Assembly: GCA_910585825.1 (NCBI GenBank)
Contig: CAJUEY010000008.1
Location: 25,501-89,500 of the forward strand
From: an uncultured Lachnospiraceae bacterium
GTDB taxonomy: Bacteria > Bacillota > Clostridia > Lachnospirales > Lachnospiraceae
DNA length: 64,000 bases
Reading direction: 5' to 3'
Shown: piece by piece, positions 53,051 to 60,499 of the stretch
Layout of the letters: each line of letters opens with the position of its first letter
Numbering within the stretch: position 1 is the first letter of the stretch
Notes under the pieces: model-generated
Databases searched by the model: none
What the model was told of the DNA's origin: nothing
Seen by the model: only the letters and a program-made list of their open reading frames with translations
Translations under genes and position numbers: made by a program

Positions 53051-54046
53051 ATGAAAGAAAGAGTATTGACAACCAAGCGAAACGGTATGGCAGTCCTGCT
53101 ACTGTCCCTTCTCATCTATGCTGCAGCCATTGCAGGAACCATCCTGGGTTCACTCATGGTGGAGAAGGGCAAAAATCCTGTCCTTATGATCATCAGCATT
53201 ATCATCCTTAGCACCGCCTGGCTGCTCTGGCCCGGATTAAAGGTTTTAAAGCCCCAGGAAGCTCTTGTGTTAACACTGTTCGGCAAATATGTCGGCACCT
53301 TAAAAGAGCCAGGTTTTTATTTTGTAAACCCATTCTGCTCTGCAGTCAATCCCGCTGCAAAGACGAAATTAAACCAGAGCGGCGATGTAAAAACAAAAAA
53401 ATCCGCAGAGGGCGTTGATCTTGACATCGCCACCAAGAAACTTTCTTTAAAAATTATGACCTTAAACAACAACCGCCAGAAAATCAATGACTGCCTGGGC
53501 AATCCGGTAGAAATCGGAATTGCTGTTACCTGGCGGATCACCAATACTGCAAAAGCCGTATTTAATGTTGATAATTATAAAGAATTCCTATCTCTTCAAT
53601 GCGACAGCGCCTTAAGAAATATCGTACGAATCTATCCCTACGACGTCGCTCCAAATGTGGATACAACAGGCGACGGCATTGCAGATGAAGGAAGCTTAAG
53701 AGGTTCCAGTGAAGTCGTAGCACAAAGAATCAAAGAAGAAATTCAGAATAAAGTGGATGACGCGGGAATTGAAATTATAGAAGCGCGCATTACATATCTT
53801 GCTTACGCACCGGAAATTGCCGCTACAATGCTGCAGCGCCAACAGGCATCCGCCATTATAGATGCCAGAAAGATGATTGTAGACGGCGCTGTCGGCATGG
53901 TGGAAATGGCGCTGGAACGCCTTAGCGAGAATGAAATCGTAGAATTGGATGAGGAGCGCAAGGCGGCAATGGTATCCAATCTTCTTGTGGTTCTCTGCGG
54001 CAATCACGACGCGCAGCCTGTCGTCAATTCCGGCAGTTTGTATTAA
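53051..54046 (+). CDS. SPFH/band-7 domain membrane protein
   Basis: 331 residues. One or two N-terminal membrane helices (about 14-60) are followed by the SPFH domain, with VLTLFGKYVGTLKEPGFYFV, NPVEIGIAVTWRITNTAKAV and VAQRIKEEIQNKVDDAGIEI. The C-terminal part is a coiled helix (RQQASAIIDARKMIVDGAVG). Members organise membrane microdomains, as stomatins and flotillins do. It is followed by four bases and a ribbon-helix-helix gene, a pair also seen in other Firmicutes. No function is known for the pair. Confidence 0.9.
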   Translation: MKERVLTTKRNGMAVLLLSLLIYAAAIAGTILGSLMVEKGKNPVLMIISIIILSTAWLLWPGLKVLKPQEALVLTLFGKYVGTLKEPGFYFVNPFCSAVNPAAKTKLNQSGDVKTKKSAEGVDLDIATKKLSLKIMTLNNNRQKINDCLGNPVEIGIAVTWRITNTAKAVFNVDNYKEFLSLQCDSALRNIVRIYPYDVAPNVDTTGDGIADEGSLRGSSEVVAQRIKEEIQNKVDDAGIEIIEARITYLAYAPEIAATMLQRQQASAIIDARKMIVDGAVGMVEMALERLSENEIVELDEERKAAMVSNLLVVLCGNHDAQPVVNSGSLY

Positions 54047-54049
54047 TCC

Positions 54050-54250
54050 ATGCAGGATAATAAGAAAAAACAAATCCCCCTCAGGCTTTCTCCAAAACTC
54101 TATAATGCCATTGCAGCCTGGGCGGAGGATGATTTCCGTTCTGTAAACGGGCAGATCGAATATCTATTGTCGGAATGTGTAAGACAGCGAAAGAAAAACG
54201 GAAAGTATGTTTCAGAGGAACTTGATGTTCCTCCGGAATTGGATATTTAG
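54050..54250 (+). CDS. Ribbon-helix-helix (Arc-like) small protein
   Basis: 66 residues with an Arc/CopG-type fold: KQIPLRLSPKLYNAIAAWAE, then FRSVNGQIEYLLSECVRQRK. The beta strand and two helices fit a DNA-binding dimer. It lies three bases after the SPFH gene, so the two are co-expressed. The last base of its stop codon (TAG, 54248-54250) is the first base of the repeat element copy 2. The 8-bp target duplication keeps a TAG on either side, so the protein end is unchanged. Confidence 0.85.
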   Translation: MQDNKKKQIPLRLSPKLYNAIAAWAEDDFRSVNGQIEYLLSECVRQRKKNGKYVSEELDVPPELDI

Positions 54251-54392
54251 TTACTGTTCACACCCACGGTGTTTACAGCAACGAATCCGGCCTATTTAAA
54301 GCTGCCTTACGGCAAGAGGCCGGATTCCGGCCCCAGTACTGTACTGGCCTGCGACGTGCAGCGCAGTACACGGTCCAGAAGTGAACAGCAAC
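54250..54392 (-). mobile_element. MITE-like repeat, copy 2 (143 bp, 8-bp target duplication)
   Basis: Reverse-orientation copy of the element at 4727-4870, about 90% identical. The ends GTTACTGTTCAC (54250-54261) and GTGAACAGCAAC (54381-54392) match the inverted repeats with one change. It is flanked by GATATTTA at 54242-54249 and 54393-54400. The insertion point is inside the stop codon of the ribbon-helix-helix gene. Its stem-loops could act as a 3' structure between that gene and the HxlR-LysR genes. Confidence 0.87.
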
Positions 54393-54430
54393 GATATTTA
54401 GATGCAGCTGTTTCAGACAGACGTTTTGGC

Positions 54431-54459
54431 TTGCAAAACAAATGTCCTGCGATTATAAT
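54431..54459 (+). promoter_or_regulatory. Promoter of the HxlR-LysR genes
   Basis: TTGCAA (54431-54436) and TATAAT (54454-54459) with a 17-base spacer, starting about 40 bases beyond the end of the repeat element. CGGAGG precedes the ATG. Confidence 0.75.
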
Positions 54460-54492
54460 CAATATATAAATATACATATTCGGAGGATTTCT

Positions 54493-54825
54493 ATGTTAAA
54501 GAAACCAAAAAAAGAAGAACTTCCCCAGGAACCATTTGAACGTGCAGTTGCCCTCATTGGAAACAAATGGAAACTCCTGATTTTAAAAGCTCTGATGTCC
54601 CGGTCAATGTCCTGGCATTTGACAGAATTAAAAAACGAAATCAAAGGCATTGACCAGACTGTTTTAAAAGTCACTCTGGAATCTATGCAAAAAGACGGAT
54701 TGATCACGATTGAAACTTTTCGGGATCTGCCGCCGCGGGTTGAATTTTCCCTCAGTGAACGGGGAGAAACCCTGCGGCCGATGATAGACGCTATAGAAAC
54801 ATGGGGAGAATCTTATGGACATTAA
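54493..54825 (+). CDS. HxlR-family transcriptional regulator
   Basis: 110 residues from the ATG at 54493, which follows CGGAGG. The winged-helix core reads FERAVALIGNKWKLLILKAL, then LTELKNEIKGIDQTVLKVTL, and the wing holds FRDLPPRVEFSLSERGETLR. HxlR regulators often respond to reactive or redox signals. Its 3' end overlaps the LysR gene by 11 bases, so the two are coupled. The target genes are unknown. Confidence 0.92.
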   Translation: MLKKPKKEELPQEPFERAVALIGNKWKLLILKALMSRSMSWHLTELKNEIKGIDQTVLKVTLESMQKDGLITIETFRDLPPRVEFSLSERGETLRPMIDAIETWGESYGH

Positions 54826-55699
54826 TCTTGAATTGTATAAGGTTTTTTATTATGTCGCCTCTTCTCTCAGCTTTTCCGAGGCCAGCAAGCAGCTTTATAT
54901 TTCTCAGTCTGCAGTCAGCCAGTCAATTAAAACATTAGAGAAAAAATTAGAACAGCCTTTGTTTATCCGCAGCACCAAAAAAGTCCGGCTTACGCCGGCG
55001 GGCCAGGTTCTTTTAAAACATATCGAACCCGCCATAAACTTAATCAACCGCGGCGAACATCAATTGTTGGACGCAGAAGGGCTTGGGTTCGGACAGCTGC
55101 ATATCGGCGCCAGCGATACCATATGCCGCTATTTTCTGGTGCCTTATTTGAAACAGTTCCATCAGAAATTTCCAAATGTACCTGTCAAAGTCTCTAATGC
55201 CGCTTCTCTTTCCTGTGCAGAGCTTTTGGACCAGGGAAAAGCAGATCTCATCGTCACCAATGATCCAAATTCCAAACTAAATCCCGCTTATATCCGCAAA
55301 ACCGTCTGCGAATTTCACGACGTATTTATTGCAAATCCTGCTTTCTTCGATTTGACACAGCAGGAAATCTCTTTCTGTGAATTAAAGCAATACCCGATTC
55401 TTATGCTGGATAAAAAAAGCGCTACCAGTGAATTTCTGCACAGTTTATTTCTGCAGTACCAGCTGGAATTAGTTCCGGAAATTGAATTAAGCAGCAATGA
55501 TCTGCTCATAGATTTAGCCAGAATCGGTCTTGGGATTGCTTTTATTCCGGATTACTGCCTTACGGATCATGATAATGATCTCTATATACTGCACACAAAG
55601 GAAAAACTTCCTTCCAGACGGCTCGTCGCTTCCATCAATGACAATCTTCCGGTTTCGGCTTCTGCAGAAGAATTTTTAAAACTTCTCCCAAAAGTGTGA
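54815..55699 (+). CDS. LysR-family transcriptional regulator
   Basis: 294 residues. The N-terminal winged helix has FSEASKQLYISQSAVSQSIK, then TLEKKLEQPLFIRSTKKVRL. The effector domain starts near 90 (GFGQLHIGASDTICRYFLVP). The last 24 bases overlap the 3' end of the DinG-like gene on the other strand. LysR proteins usually act on a divergent neighbour, but here the neighbour is the overlapping HxlR gene, so the two may share targets. Confidence 0.95.
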   Translation: MDINLELYKVFYYVASSLSFSEASKQLYISQSAVSQSIKTLEKKLEQPLFIRSTKKVRLTPAGQVLLKHIEPAINLINRGEHQLLDAEGLGFGQLHIGASDTICRYFLVPYLKQFHQKFPNVPVKVSNAASLSCAELLDQGKADLIVTNDPNSKLNPAYIRKTVCEFHDVFIANPAFFDLTQQEISFCELKQYPILMLDKKSATSEFLHSLFLQYQLELVPEIELSSNDLLIDLARIGLGIAFIPDYCLTDHDNDLYILHTKEKLPSRRLVASINDNLPVSASAEEFLKLLPKV

Positions 55700-58039
55700 G
55701 ACGGCTTCTCCTGCTGTTTCTTTCCTGCAGATCAGATAAGCCTCCCACTCTCTCGGGAACAAATGAAGATAAGAATTTTCCAGAAAACGTTCATCCAAAA
55801 GGGCAATCACTCCCCGGTCCTCTGTCGTGCGGATCACGCGTCCCGCCGCCTGAAGAACCTTGTTCATCCCCGGATAACGATAGGCATAATCAAATCCTTC
55901 ACCCGTCTTTTTGTCATAGTATTCTTTTAAGATTTCTCTTTCATTTCCGATCTGGGGAAGTCCCGTCCCTACGATCATTACACCGATCAGCCGCTCCTTT
56001 GTCAAATCAATTCCTTCTCCGAAAATACCTCCCAGCACGCAAAATGCCACAATCGGTTTTTCATCTGATTTTTCAAATGCCTCTAAGAATGCTTCCCTCT
56101 CCCCTTCCTTCATTCCGCTCTCCTGTTTTAAAATCTGCATATCCTCCTGTTTCATTTCAAGAAACAGTTCATACACCTGCTCCATCAGCTTATAAGAAGG
56201 AAAAAACACCATATAATTTCCTTTTTTTGCCGCTGTAATATTTGCAATATAAACAGCGATTTTCTGAAATTCCGCCTGATTGCGTCTTGTATACCGGCTG
56301 CTCACATCCCTGCCGATCAGTAAAAGCTTCTGTTCCTTTGAAAAAGATGTTTTGGCATAAACAGCATAATTATCTGTTTTGGCGCTCAGCATTTCCTTAT
56401 AGTACTGAATCGGAAGAAGAGTTGCCGAAAAAAACACCGTTGCCCTTCCTTTGTCCAGACATTCCTGCAGATTATAAGAGGGATCTACACAAAAGAGACA
56501 AATTCGGAATTTATCCTCCTCTCCATGTTCCGTATAAATCACATACCTCTCATCTACTCTGTCATAAATATTCAAAAAATTCCTCAAATTTAAATAAAAT
56601 TCCGTAATCTCTTTTTGATCCGGATGATCTGTGTGATTCTGCAGAAAAAAATCCAGTCGTTCGGCAAGCCGCATCAATGCAAACAAAAATCGTTCCGTCT
56701 CTTCCTGCTGTAAAATACGATATGTTTCACATTCTCTTTTATATTCCAGCAGAATCTTATTGCATCTCATAAATTCTTTTTCCAATGTATTGCTTTGATT
56801 TTTTATCTTTTTGCGGATAGCAAGGAAATCTTCTTTATAAAGGGAAGCGCTGTACATTTTTCTTCCCCGCTCCACCAGATTATGGGCCTCATCCACCAGA
56901 AAAAGATATCCTGCCTTCTGCCCTTCTCCAAAAAAACGTTTCAAATATACATTAGGATCAAAAACATAATTATAATCACAGATGATATCATCCGACCACG
57001 TTGCCGTATCCAGACACATTTCAAATGGACAGACCTGATGTCTTTTCGCCTGCTCTAAAAGCACTTCTCTGGTAAAAAAATCCTTCCTGTTCAGAAGATC
57101 GTAAACAGCATCATTCACTCTGTCATAATGTCCTTTTGCATAAGGACAGTGCAGAGGATTACAGTCCATTTCCTCACAGAGACACATTTTCTCTTTTGCA
57201 GTAATCGAAATCACCTTCGCTTTGTATCCCCCTTCTTGAAACAGAGAAAAAGTCTCTTTCGCCACGGCTCCTGTAACTGTTTTTGCCGTAAGATAAAAAA
57301 TTTTATCTGCCAATCCTTCTCCTACCGCTTTCACTGCCGGATAGAGAACGGACAGTGTTTTTCCTGTTCCGGTAGGCGCCTGAATGAAGAGATTTTTCTT
57401 TCGGAGAATCGTGCGGTACACATCCTGCGCCAGTTCTTTCTGCCCCTTTCGATATGCATAAGGAAAATTCAGATCTGCAATGGATTCTTTCATCTGTTTT
57501 CTCCATGAAAACTGAAAATCCGACCATTTTCTGTACTGACCAATCAAATTTTCAAACCACCTGCCAAGCTCCAAAAAAGAAATTTCCTCCACAAATCGTT
57601 TGATCTCCTCCGTGTCCAGATTGCAGTACGTCATTTGAATGCCGATGTGATTCAATTCCTGCTGTCTCGCATAAATATAGGCATAACACATGGCCTGGGC
57701 CCGGTGCACGGGTACAGGCTCTTCCAAAAATTCCAGATTCATATAGACGCCTTTGATCTCATCTATAGTTACCGTATCTTCTTTCATAATGCCGTCTGCT
57801 CTTCCTTCTATCTGAAGAATATAATCTTCGGTTCTGATCTGAATCTGCAGGGGAACTTCTGCATGATAGGAAGCGTTCATCCTCCTTTGAATCTTCCGAT
57901 GCATCTTGCTTCCCTCCTGCATGGCATCTGCTCTTGCAGACATCCCAATCCGATTGTCAATATCACCGGAACGCAGAATAAACTCCACCAGATTTCGTAC
58001 CGATATTTTTATTACCGGCAATTCTTCCACAATGCTCAC
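55676..58039 (-). CDS. DinG/XPD-type helicase fused to an N-terminal PD-(D/E)XK nuclease-like domain
   Basis: About 787 residues from the GTG at 58039, which has GGAGAAAG upstream; an earlier TTG opens the frame without a ribosome site. The N-terminal part (about 20-190) holds QIEGRADGIMKED, then VTIDEIKGVY and VHRAQAMCYAYIYA, a RecB/Cas4-like D...ExK...QxxxY pattern. The helicase has Walker A IQAPTGTGKTLSVLYP, the DEAH box LFLVDEAHNLVERGRKM and a late motif QAAGRVIRTTEDRG. Cysteines in KMCLCEEMDCNPLHCPYAKG and QVCPFEMCLD could bind an Fe-S cluster. It likely unwinds and trims DNA in repair. Confidence 0.9.
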   Translation of the reverse strand: MSIVEELPVIKISVRNLVEFILRSGDIDNRIGMSARADAMQEGSKMHRKIQRRMNASYHAEVPLQIQIRTEDYILQIEGRADGIMKEDTVTIDEIKGVYMNLEFLEEPVPVHRAQAMCYAYIYARQQELNHIGIQMTYCNLDTEEIKRFVEEISFLELGRWFENLIGQYRKWSDFQFSWRKQMKESIADLNFPYAYRKGQKELAQDVYRTILRKKNLFIQAPTGTGKTLSVLYPAVKAVGEGLADKIFYLTAKTVTGAVAKETFSLFQEGGYKAKVISITAKEKMCLCEEMDCNPLHCPYAKGHYDRVNDAVYDLLNRKDFFTREVLLEQAKRHQVCPFEMCLDTATWSDDIICDYNYVFDPNVYLKRFFGEGQKAGYLFLVDEAHNLVERGRKMYSASLYKEDFLAIRKKIKNQSNTLEKEFMRCNKILLEYKRECETYRILQQEETERFLFALMRLAERLDFFLQNHTDHPDQKEITEFYLNLRNFLNIYDRVDERYVIYTEHGEEDKFRICLFCVDPSYNLQECLDKGRATVFFSATLLPIQYYKEMLSAKTDNYAVYAKTSFSKEQKLLLIGRDVSSRYTRRNQAEFQKIAVYIANITAAKKGNYMVFFPSYKLMEQVYELFLEMKQEDMQILKQESGMKEGEREAFLEAFEKSDEKPIVAFCVLGGIFGEGIDLTKERLIGVMIVGTGLPQIGNEREILKEYYDKKTGEGFDYAYRYPGMNKVLQAAGRVIRTTEDRGVIALLDERFLENSYLHLFPREWEAYLICRKETAGEAVSHFWEKF

Positions 58040-58118
58040 ACTCGTTTCTTTCTCCAAATTTTTCTATTCAGATAGTATCATAACGATGATAAATTTACAA
58101 TCTGATACAGAAAACGCG

Positions 58119-58162
58119 AAAAAAGCTGCAGATCCTGTTCCTTCAGGTTCTACAGCGCTTTT
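58119..58162 (-). terminator. Terminator of the HPr-like gene
   Basis: GCTGCAGATCCTG (58125-58137) pairs with CAGGTTCTACAGC (58144-58156) with one mismatch; a T-run follows on the minus strand. Confidence 0.8.
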
Positions 58163-58194
58163 TATATCTGTCATTCCATTTTAGCGTGCTCTTT

Positions 58195-58431
58195 TTATGC
58201 TACTGCATAATCTTTTAACATTGTTTCAAAATTTGCATTTTGGCCAAAATACTTTACTGTCAATTCCTTTCTTAAACCGAGACCTAATACACCCAAGAGA
58301 GATTTTGCATCAATATAAATATGATCTGATAAAATATCAATATCAAAATCACACTGCCCTGCTGCATTAACAAAATTTTCCACATCTTCTGAATTTCTAA
58401 ACCAAACTCTCTTTTCTGTCACAATTATCAT
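58195..58431 (-). CDS. HPr-family protein lacking the phosphorylatable histidine (Crh-like)
   Basis: 78 residues from the ATG at 58431; the frame opens seven codons earlier. The HPr fold is recognised by the regulatory-site block AKSLLGVLGLGLRKEL, which contains a serine (S44) at the position of Ser46. The active-site loop of HPr (GxHARPA) is replaced by VWFRNSEDVENF, so no His15 equivalent is present. It therefore cannot carry phosphate in the PTS but could be modified by HPr kinase. This resembles Crh by logic, not by origin. It has its own promoter and terminator. Confidence 0.8.
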   Translation of the reverse strand: MIIVTEKRVWFRNSEDVENFVNAAGQCDFDIDILSDHIYIDAKSLLGVLGLGLRKELTVKYFGQNANFETMLKDYAVA

Positions 58432-58472
58432 TCCTTTCCTAAATAGTTGCATGATTTGTCATACATAAAGAG

Positions 58473-58487
58473 ATACCCAGAGGGCAT
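58473..58487. promoter_or_regulatory. Near-palindrome ATACCC-N3-GGGCAT in the HPr-like leader
   Basis: One base from the perfect palindrome found before flgB and fliK. It lies about 40 bases before the ATG and downstream of the predicted -10 box of this gene, in the same relative place as in the flgB leader. Confidence 0.4.
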
Positions 58488-58532
58488 TCCCACTTTAAAG
58501 TAACAATTATAATTTTCCCAGTTACAAAAGAG

Positions 58533-58561
58533 ATTATGCCATCTACTTTCTATTTTGTCAA
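58533..58561 (-). promoter_or_regulatory. Promoter of the HPr-like gene
   Basis: Minus strand: TTGACA (58556-58561) and CATAAT (58533-58538), with a 17-base spacer. Confidence 0.75.
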
Positions 58562-58762
58562 AAATATCTTTTTCTAAAGGAAACTTCCTTTTTCGTTATT
58601 TAAACTTATCTTTTTTTGTTTTTTATGTATTTTTTTACAAGTACGCCTTTTCTTTTTCTAATAGAATAAACATTTCAGACAATTTCGTTGACATTTTTTA
58701 CGTTTTTTTCCCACCTTCATTCTGATATTTGTATAATTTGAATAAACTTTCAATTTTTTCCA

Positions 58763-58797
58763 ATTGTTAACCTTTTTATTGCAATGAAGTTGACAAT
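58763..58797 (+). promoter_or_regulatory. BirA (biotin repressor) operator
   Basis: Half-sites TTGTTAACC (58764-58772) and AGTTGACAA (58788-58796) are separated by 15 bases, the known BirA operator arrangement. The right half overlaps the -35 box (TTGACA, 58790-58795) of the bioY promoter. Confidence 0.88.
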
Positions 58798-58818
58798 TAG
58801 CAGAAAATATCATAAAAT
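58790..58818 (+). promoter_or_regulatory. Promoter of bioY-bioB
   Basis: TTGACA (58790-58795) and TAAAAT (58813-58818) with a 17-base spacer. The -35 is inside the BirA operator, so bound BirA would block RNA polymerase. Confidence 0.85.
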
Positions 58819-58846
58819 CATAAAAAAAAACTGGAGGAACAAAAAT

Positions 58847-59443
58847 ATGAATTCAAACACCCCATCATCTAAACCTGTTTCACGATCAAATCTTTCGATC
58901 CATCAAATGGCTGTCATTGCATTTATGTCTGCTCTGATGTGTATATTAGGGCCTATGTCCATTCCCATAGGCGCAGTTCCCATTTCTTTTACCAATTTTG
59001 TCATATATCTTGCAGTATATCTGCTTGGCCCAAAGCTTGGAACCATCAGCTACTGTATTTATCTTCTGATCGGACTTACAGGCCTTCCTGTGTTTTCCGC
59101 ATATTCCGGCGGACTGGCAAAACTGGCGGGTCCCACTGGAGGATATTTGGTAGGATTCATTTTTATGGCTATTATCTCCGGCATATTTATTCAAAAAAGC
59201 CATGGAAAGGTTTGGATTTCTGTTTTGGGAATGGTAATCGGAACTTTAATCGCTTATCTGTTTGGTACAATCTGGTTTGTGATTGAGGCTGACTGTACAT
59301 TTTGGTATGCCTTAACGGTTTGTGTTTTCCCATTTTTAATCGGAGATGCCGTCAAAATCCTGCTCTCCGCTAAAATCGGGCCTCTTCTCCGTGGAATCTT
59401 AAGCAAAGCACATCTTCTGGAATCTCTTGACCGAAAAGACTGA
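58847..59443 (+). CDS. bioY: Biotin ECF transporter substrate-binding protein BioY
   Basis: 198 residues with about six membrane helices. BioY features include LGPMSIPIGAVPISFTNFVI, YLLGPKLGTISYCIYLLIGL and LAGPTGGYLVGFIFMAIISG. BioY takes up biotin, alone or with an ECF module. The ATG at 58847 has GGAGG nine bases upstream. The frame is open for 21 codons before it, but that part lies in the operator/leader. It is followed by bioB and controlled by BirA. Confidence 0.95.
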   Translation: MNSNTPSSKPVSRSNLSIHQMAVIAFMSALMCILGPMSIPIGAVPISFTNFVIYLAVYLLGPKLGTISYCIYLLIGLTGLPVFSAYSGGLAKLAGPTGGYLVGFIFMAIISGIFIQKSHGKVWISVLGMVIGTLIAYLFGTIWFVIEADCTFWYALTVCVFPFLIGDAVKILLSAKIGPLLRGILSKAHLLESLDRKD

Positions 59444-59470
59444 TTGTAAATGATACAAGGAGGAACTCAT

Positions 59471-60436
59471 ATGTTAGTGACCAAACTGGAAGAAAAAATC
59501 TATCAAGGATACCTGCTCTCAAGAGAAGATGCTCTTTTACTGAATTCAACTTCTTTGGAGGATCTATGTGAAACAGCAAACCGCATCCGTATGCATTTCT
59601 GCGGCAATCGTTTTGATATCTGCACCATCATCAACGGAAAAAGCGGCCGCTGTCCGGAAGACTGCCGTTACTGTGCTCAGTCGTCTCATTATCACGCTGC
59701 AATCGAAGAATATCCTCTGTTAGACGCAGACGCCCTTGTAAAACAAGCTGTATATAATGCCCATCAGGGCGTGCTCCGCTATTCGATTGTAACCTCTGGC
59801 CGAACACTTTGCAACGCTGAAATTTCTTCTTTATGCGAGGCTGTTCGCAAAATTCATGATGCCTGTGAGATAGAAGTCTGCGTCTCCGTAGGATTGTTAA
59901 ATGAAGATCAATATCAGTCTCTCCTTAAGGCTGGCGCCTCCCGGGTACATAACAATCTGGAGGCTTCTGAAAATTTCTTTCCCAATATCTGTACCACCCA
60001 CACAACTGCCGATAAAATTGCCGCCATTAAAGCTGCAAGGGCAGCCGGAATGCAGATATGCAGCGGAGGCATTATTGGTCTTGGAGAAACTATGGAAGAC
60101 CGGATTGACCTTGCTCTTACCTTAAGAGAACTTGATATCCATTCTATTCCGGTCAATGTATTGAATCCGATTCCCGGCACTCCGCTGGAACACCAGCCGC
60201 CGTTAGCTTACTCTGAAATTCTCCGCACGATTGCTATTTTCCGGTTTTTACTTCCCAAAGCTGCAATTCGTCTTGCAGGAGGCAGGGGCCTGATGCCGGA
60301 TCAGGGAAAAGCCTGCTTTCTTTCCGGCGCCAATGCCGCCATTTCCGGCGATATGCTCACTACCAATGGAATTACCATTGAAAAGGACTTGAAGCTGATT
60401 GCGGAATGCGGATATATACCCGGATTGTCAGACTGA
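59471..60436 (+). CDS. bioB: Biotin synthase BioB
   Basis: 321 residues, radical SAM. The CxxxCxxC cluster motif is CPEDCRYCAQSSHY (Cys 61, 65, 68). Other BioB blocks are GVLRYSIVTSGRTLCNAEIS, SVGLLNEDQYQSLLKAGASR and RVHNNLEASENFFPNICTTH. It inserts sulfur into dethiobiotin. No other biotin-synthesis gene is in the window, so dethiobiotin may come from outside or from genes elsewhere. The ATG at 59471 follows AGGAGG. Confidence 0.96.
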   Translation: MLVTKLEEKIYQGYLLSREDALLLNSTSLEDLCETANRIRMHFCGNRFDICTIINGKSGRCPEDCRYCAQSSHYHAAIEEYPLLDADALVKQAVYNAHQGVLRYSIVTSGRTLCNAEISSLCEAVRKIHDACEIEVCVSVGLLNEDQYQSLLKAGASRVHNNLEASENFFPNICTTHTTADKIAAIKAARAAGMQICSGGIIGLGETMEDRIDLALTLRELDIHSIPVNVLNPIPGTPLEHQPPLAYSEILRTIAIFRFLLPKAAIRLAGGRGLMPDQGKACFLSGANAAISGDMLTTNGITIEKDLKLIAECGYIPGLSD

Positions 60437-60443
60437 ATTTGCC

Positions 60444-60486
60444 AAAGGGGCTGTCGCACTAATTACTTAGTGCGACAGCCCCTTTT
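60444..60486. terminator. Bidirectional terminator between bioB and carB
   Basis: A perfect 19-bp stem (60444-60462 with 60467-60485) and a four-base loop, with T-runs on both strands. It serves the convergent genes bioB and carB. Confidence 0.95.
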
Positions 60487-60499
60487 GATGCAATCAATT

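Larger units (their letters stand above)
58432..58846. other. Intergenic region with two promoters and a BirA operator
   Basis: A 415-base AT-rich gap between divergent genes. It contains the promoter and leader palindrome of the HPr-like gene on the left, and the BirA operator and bioY promoter on the right. The stretch 58562-58760 is T-rich and holds no recognised feature apart from an isolated TATAAT at 58732. Confidence 0.7.
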
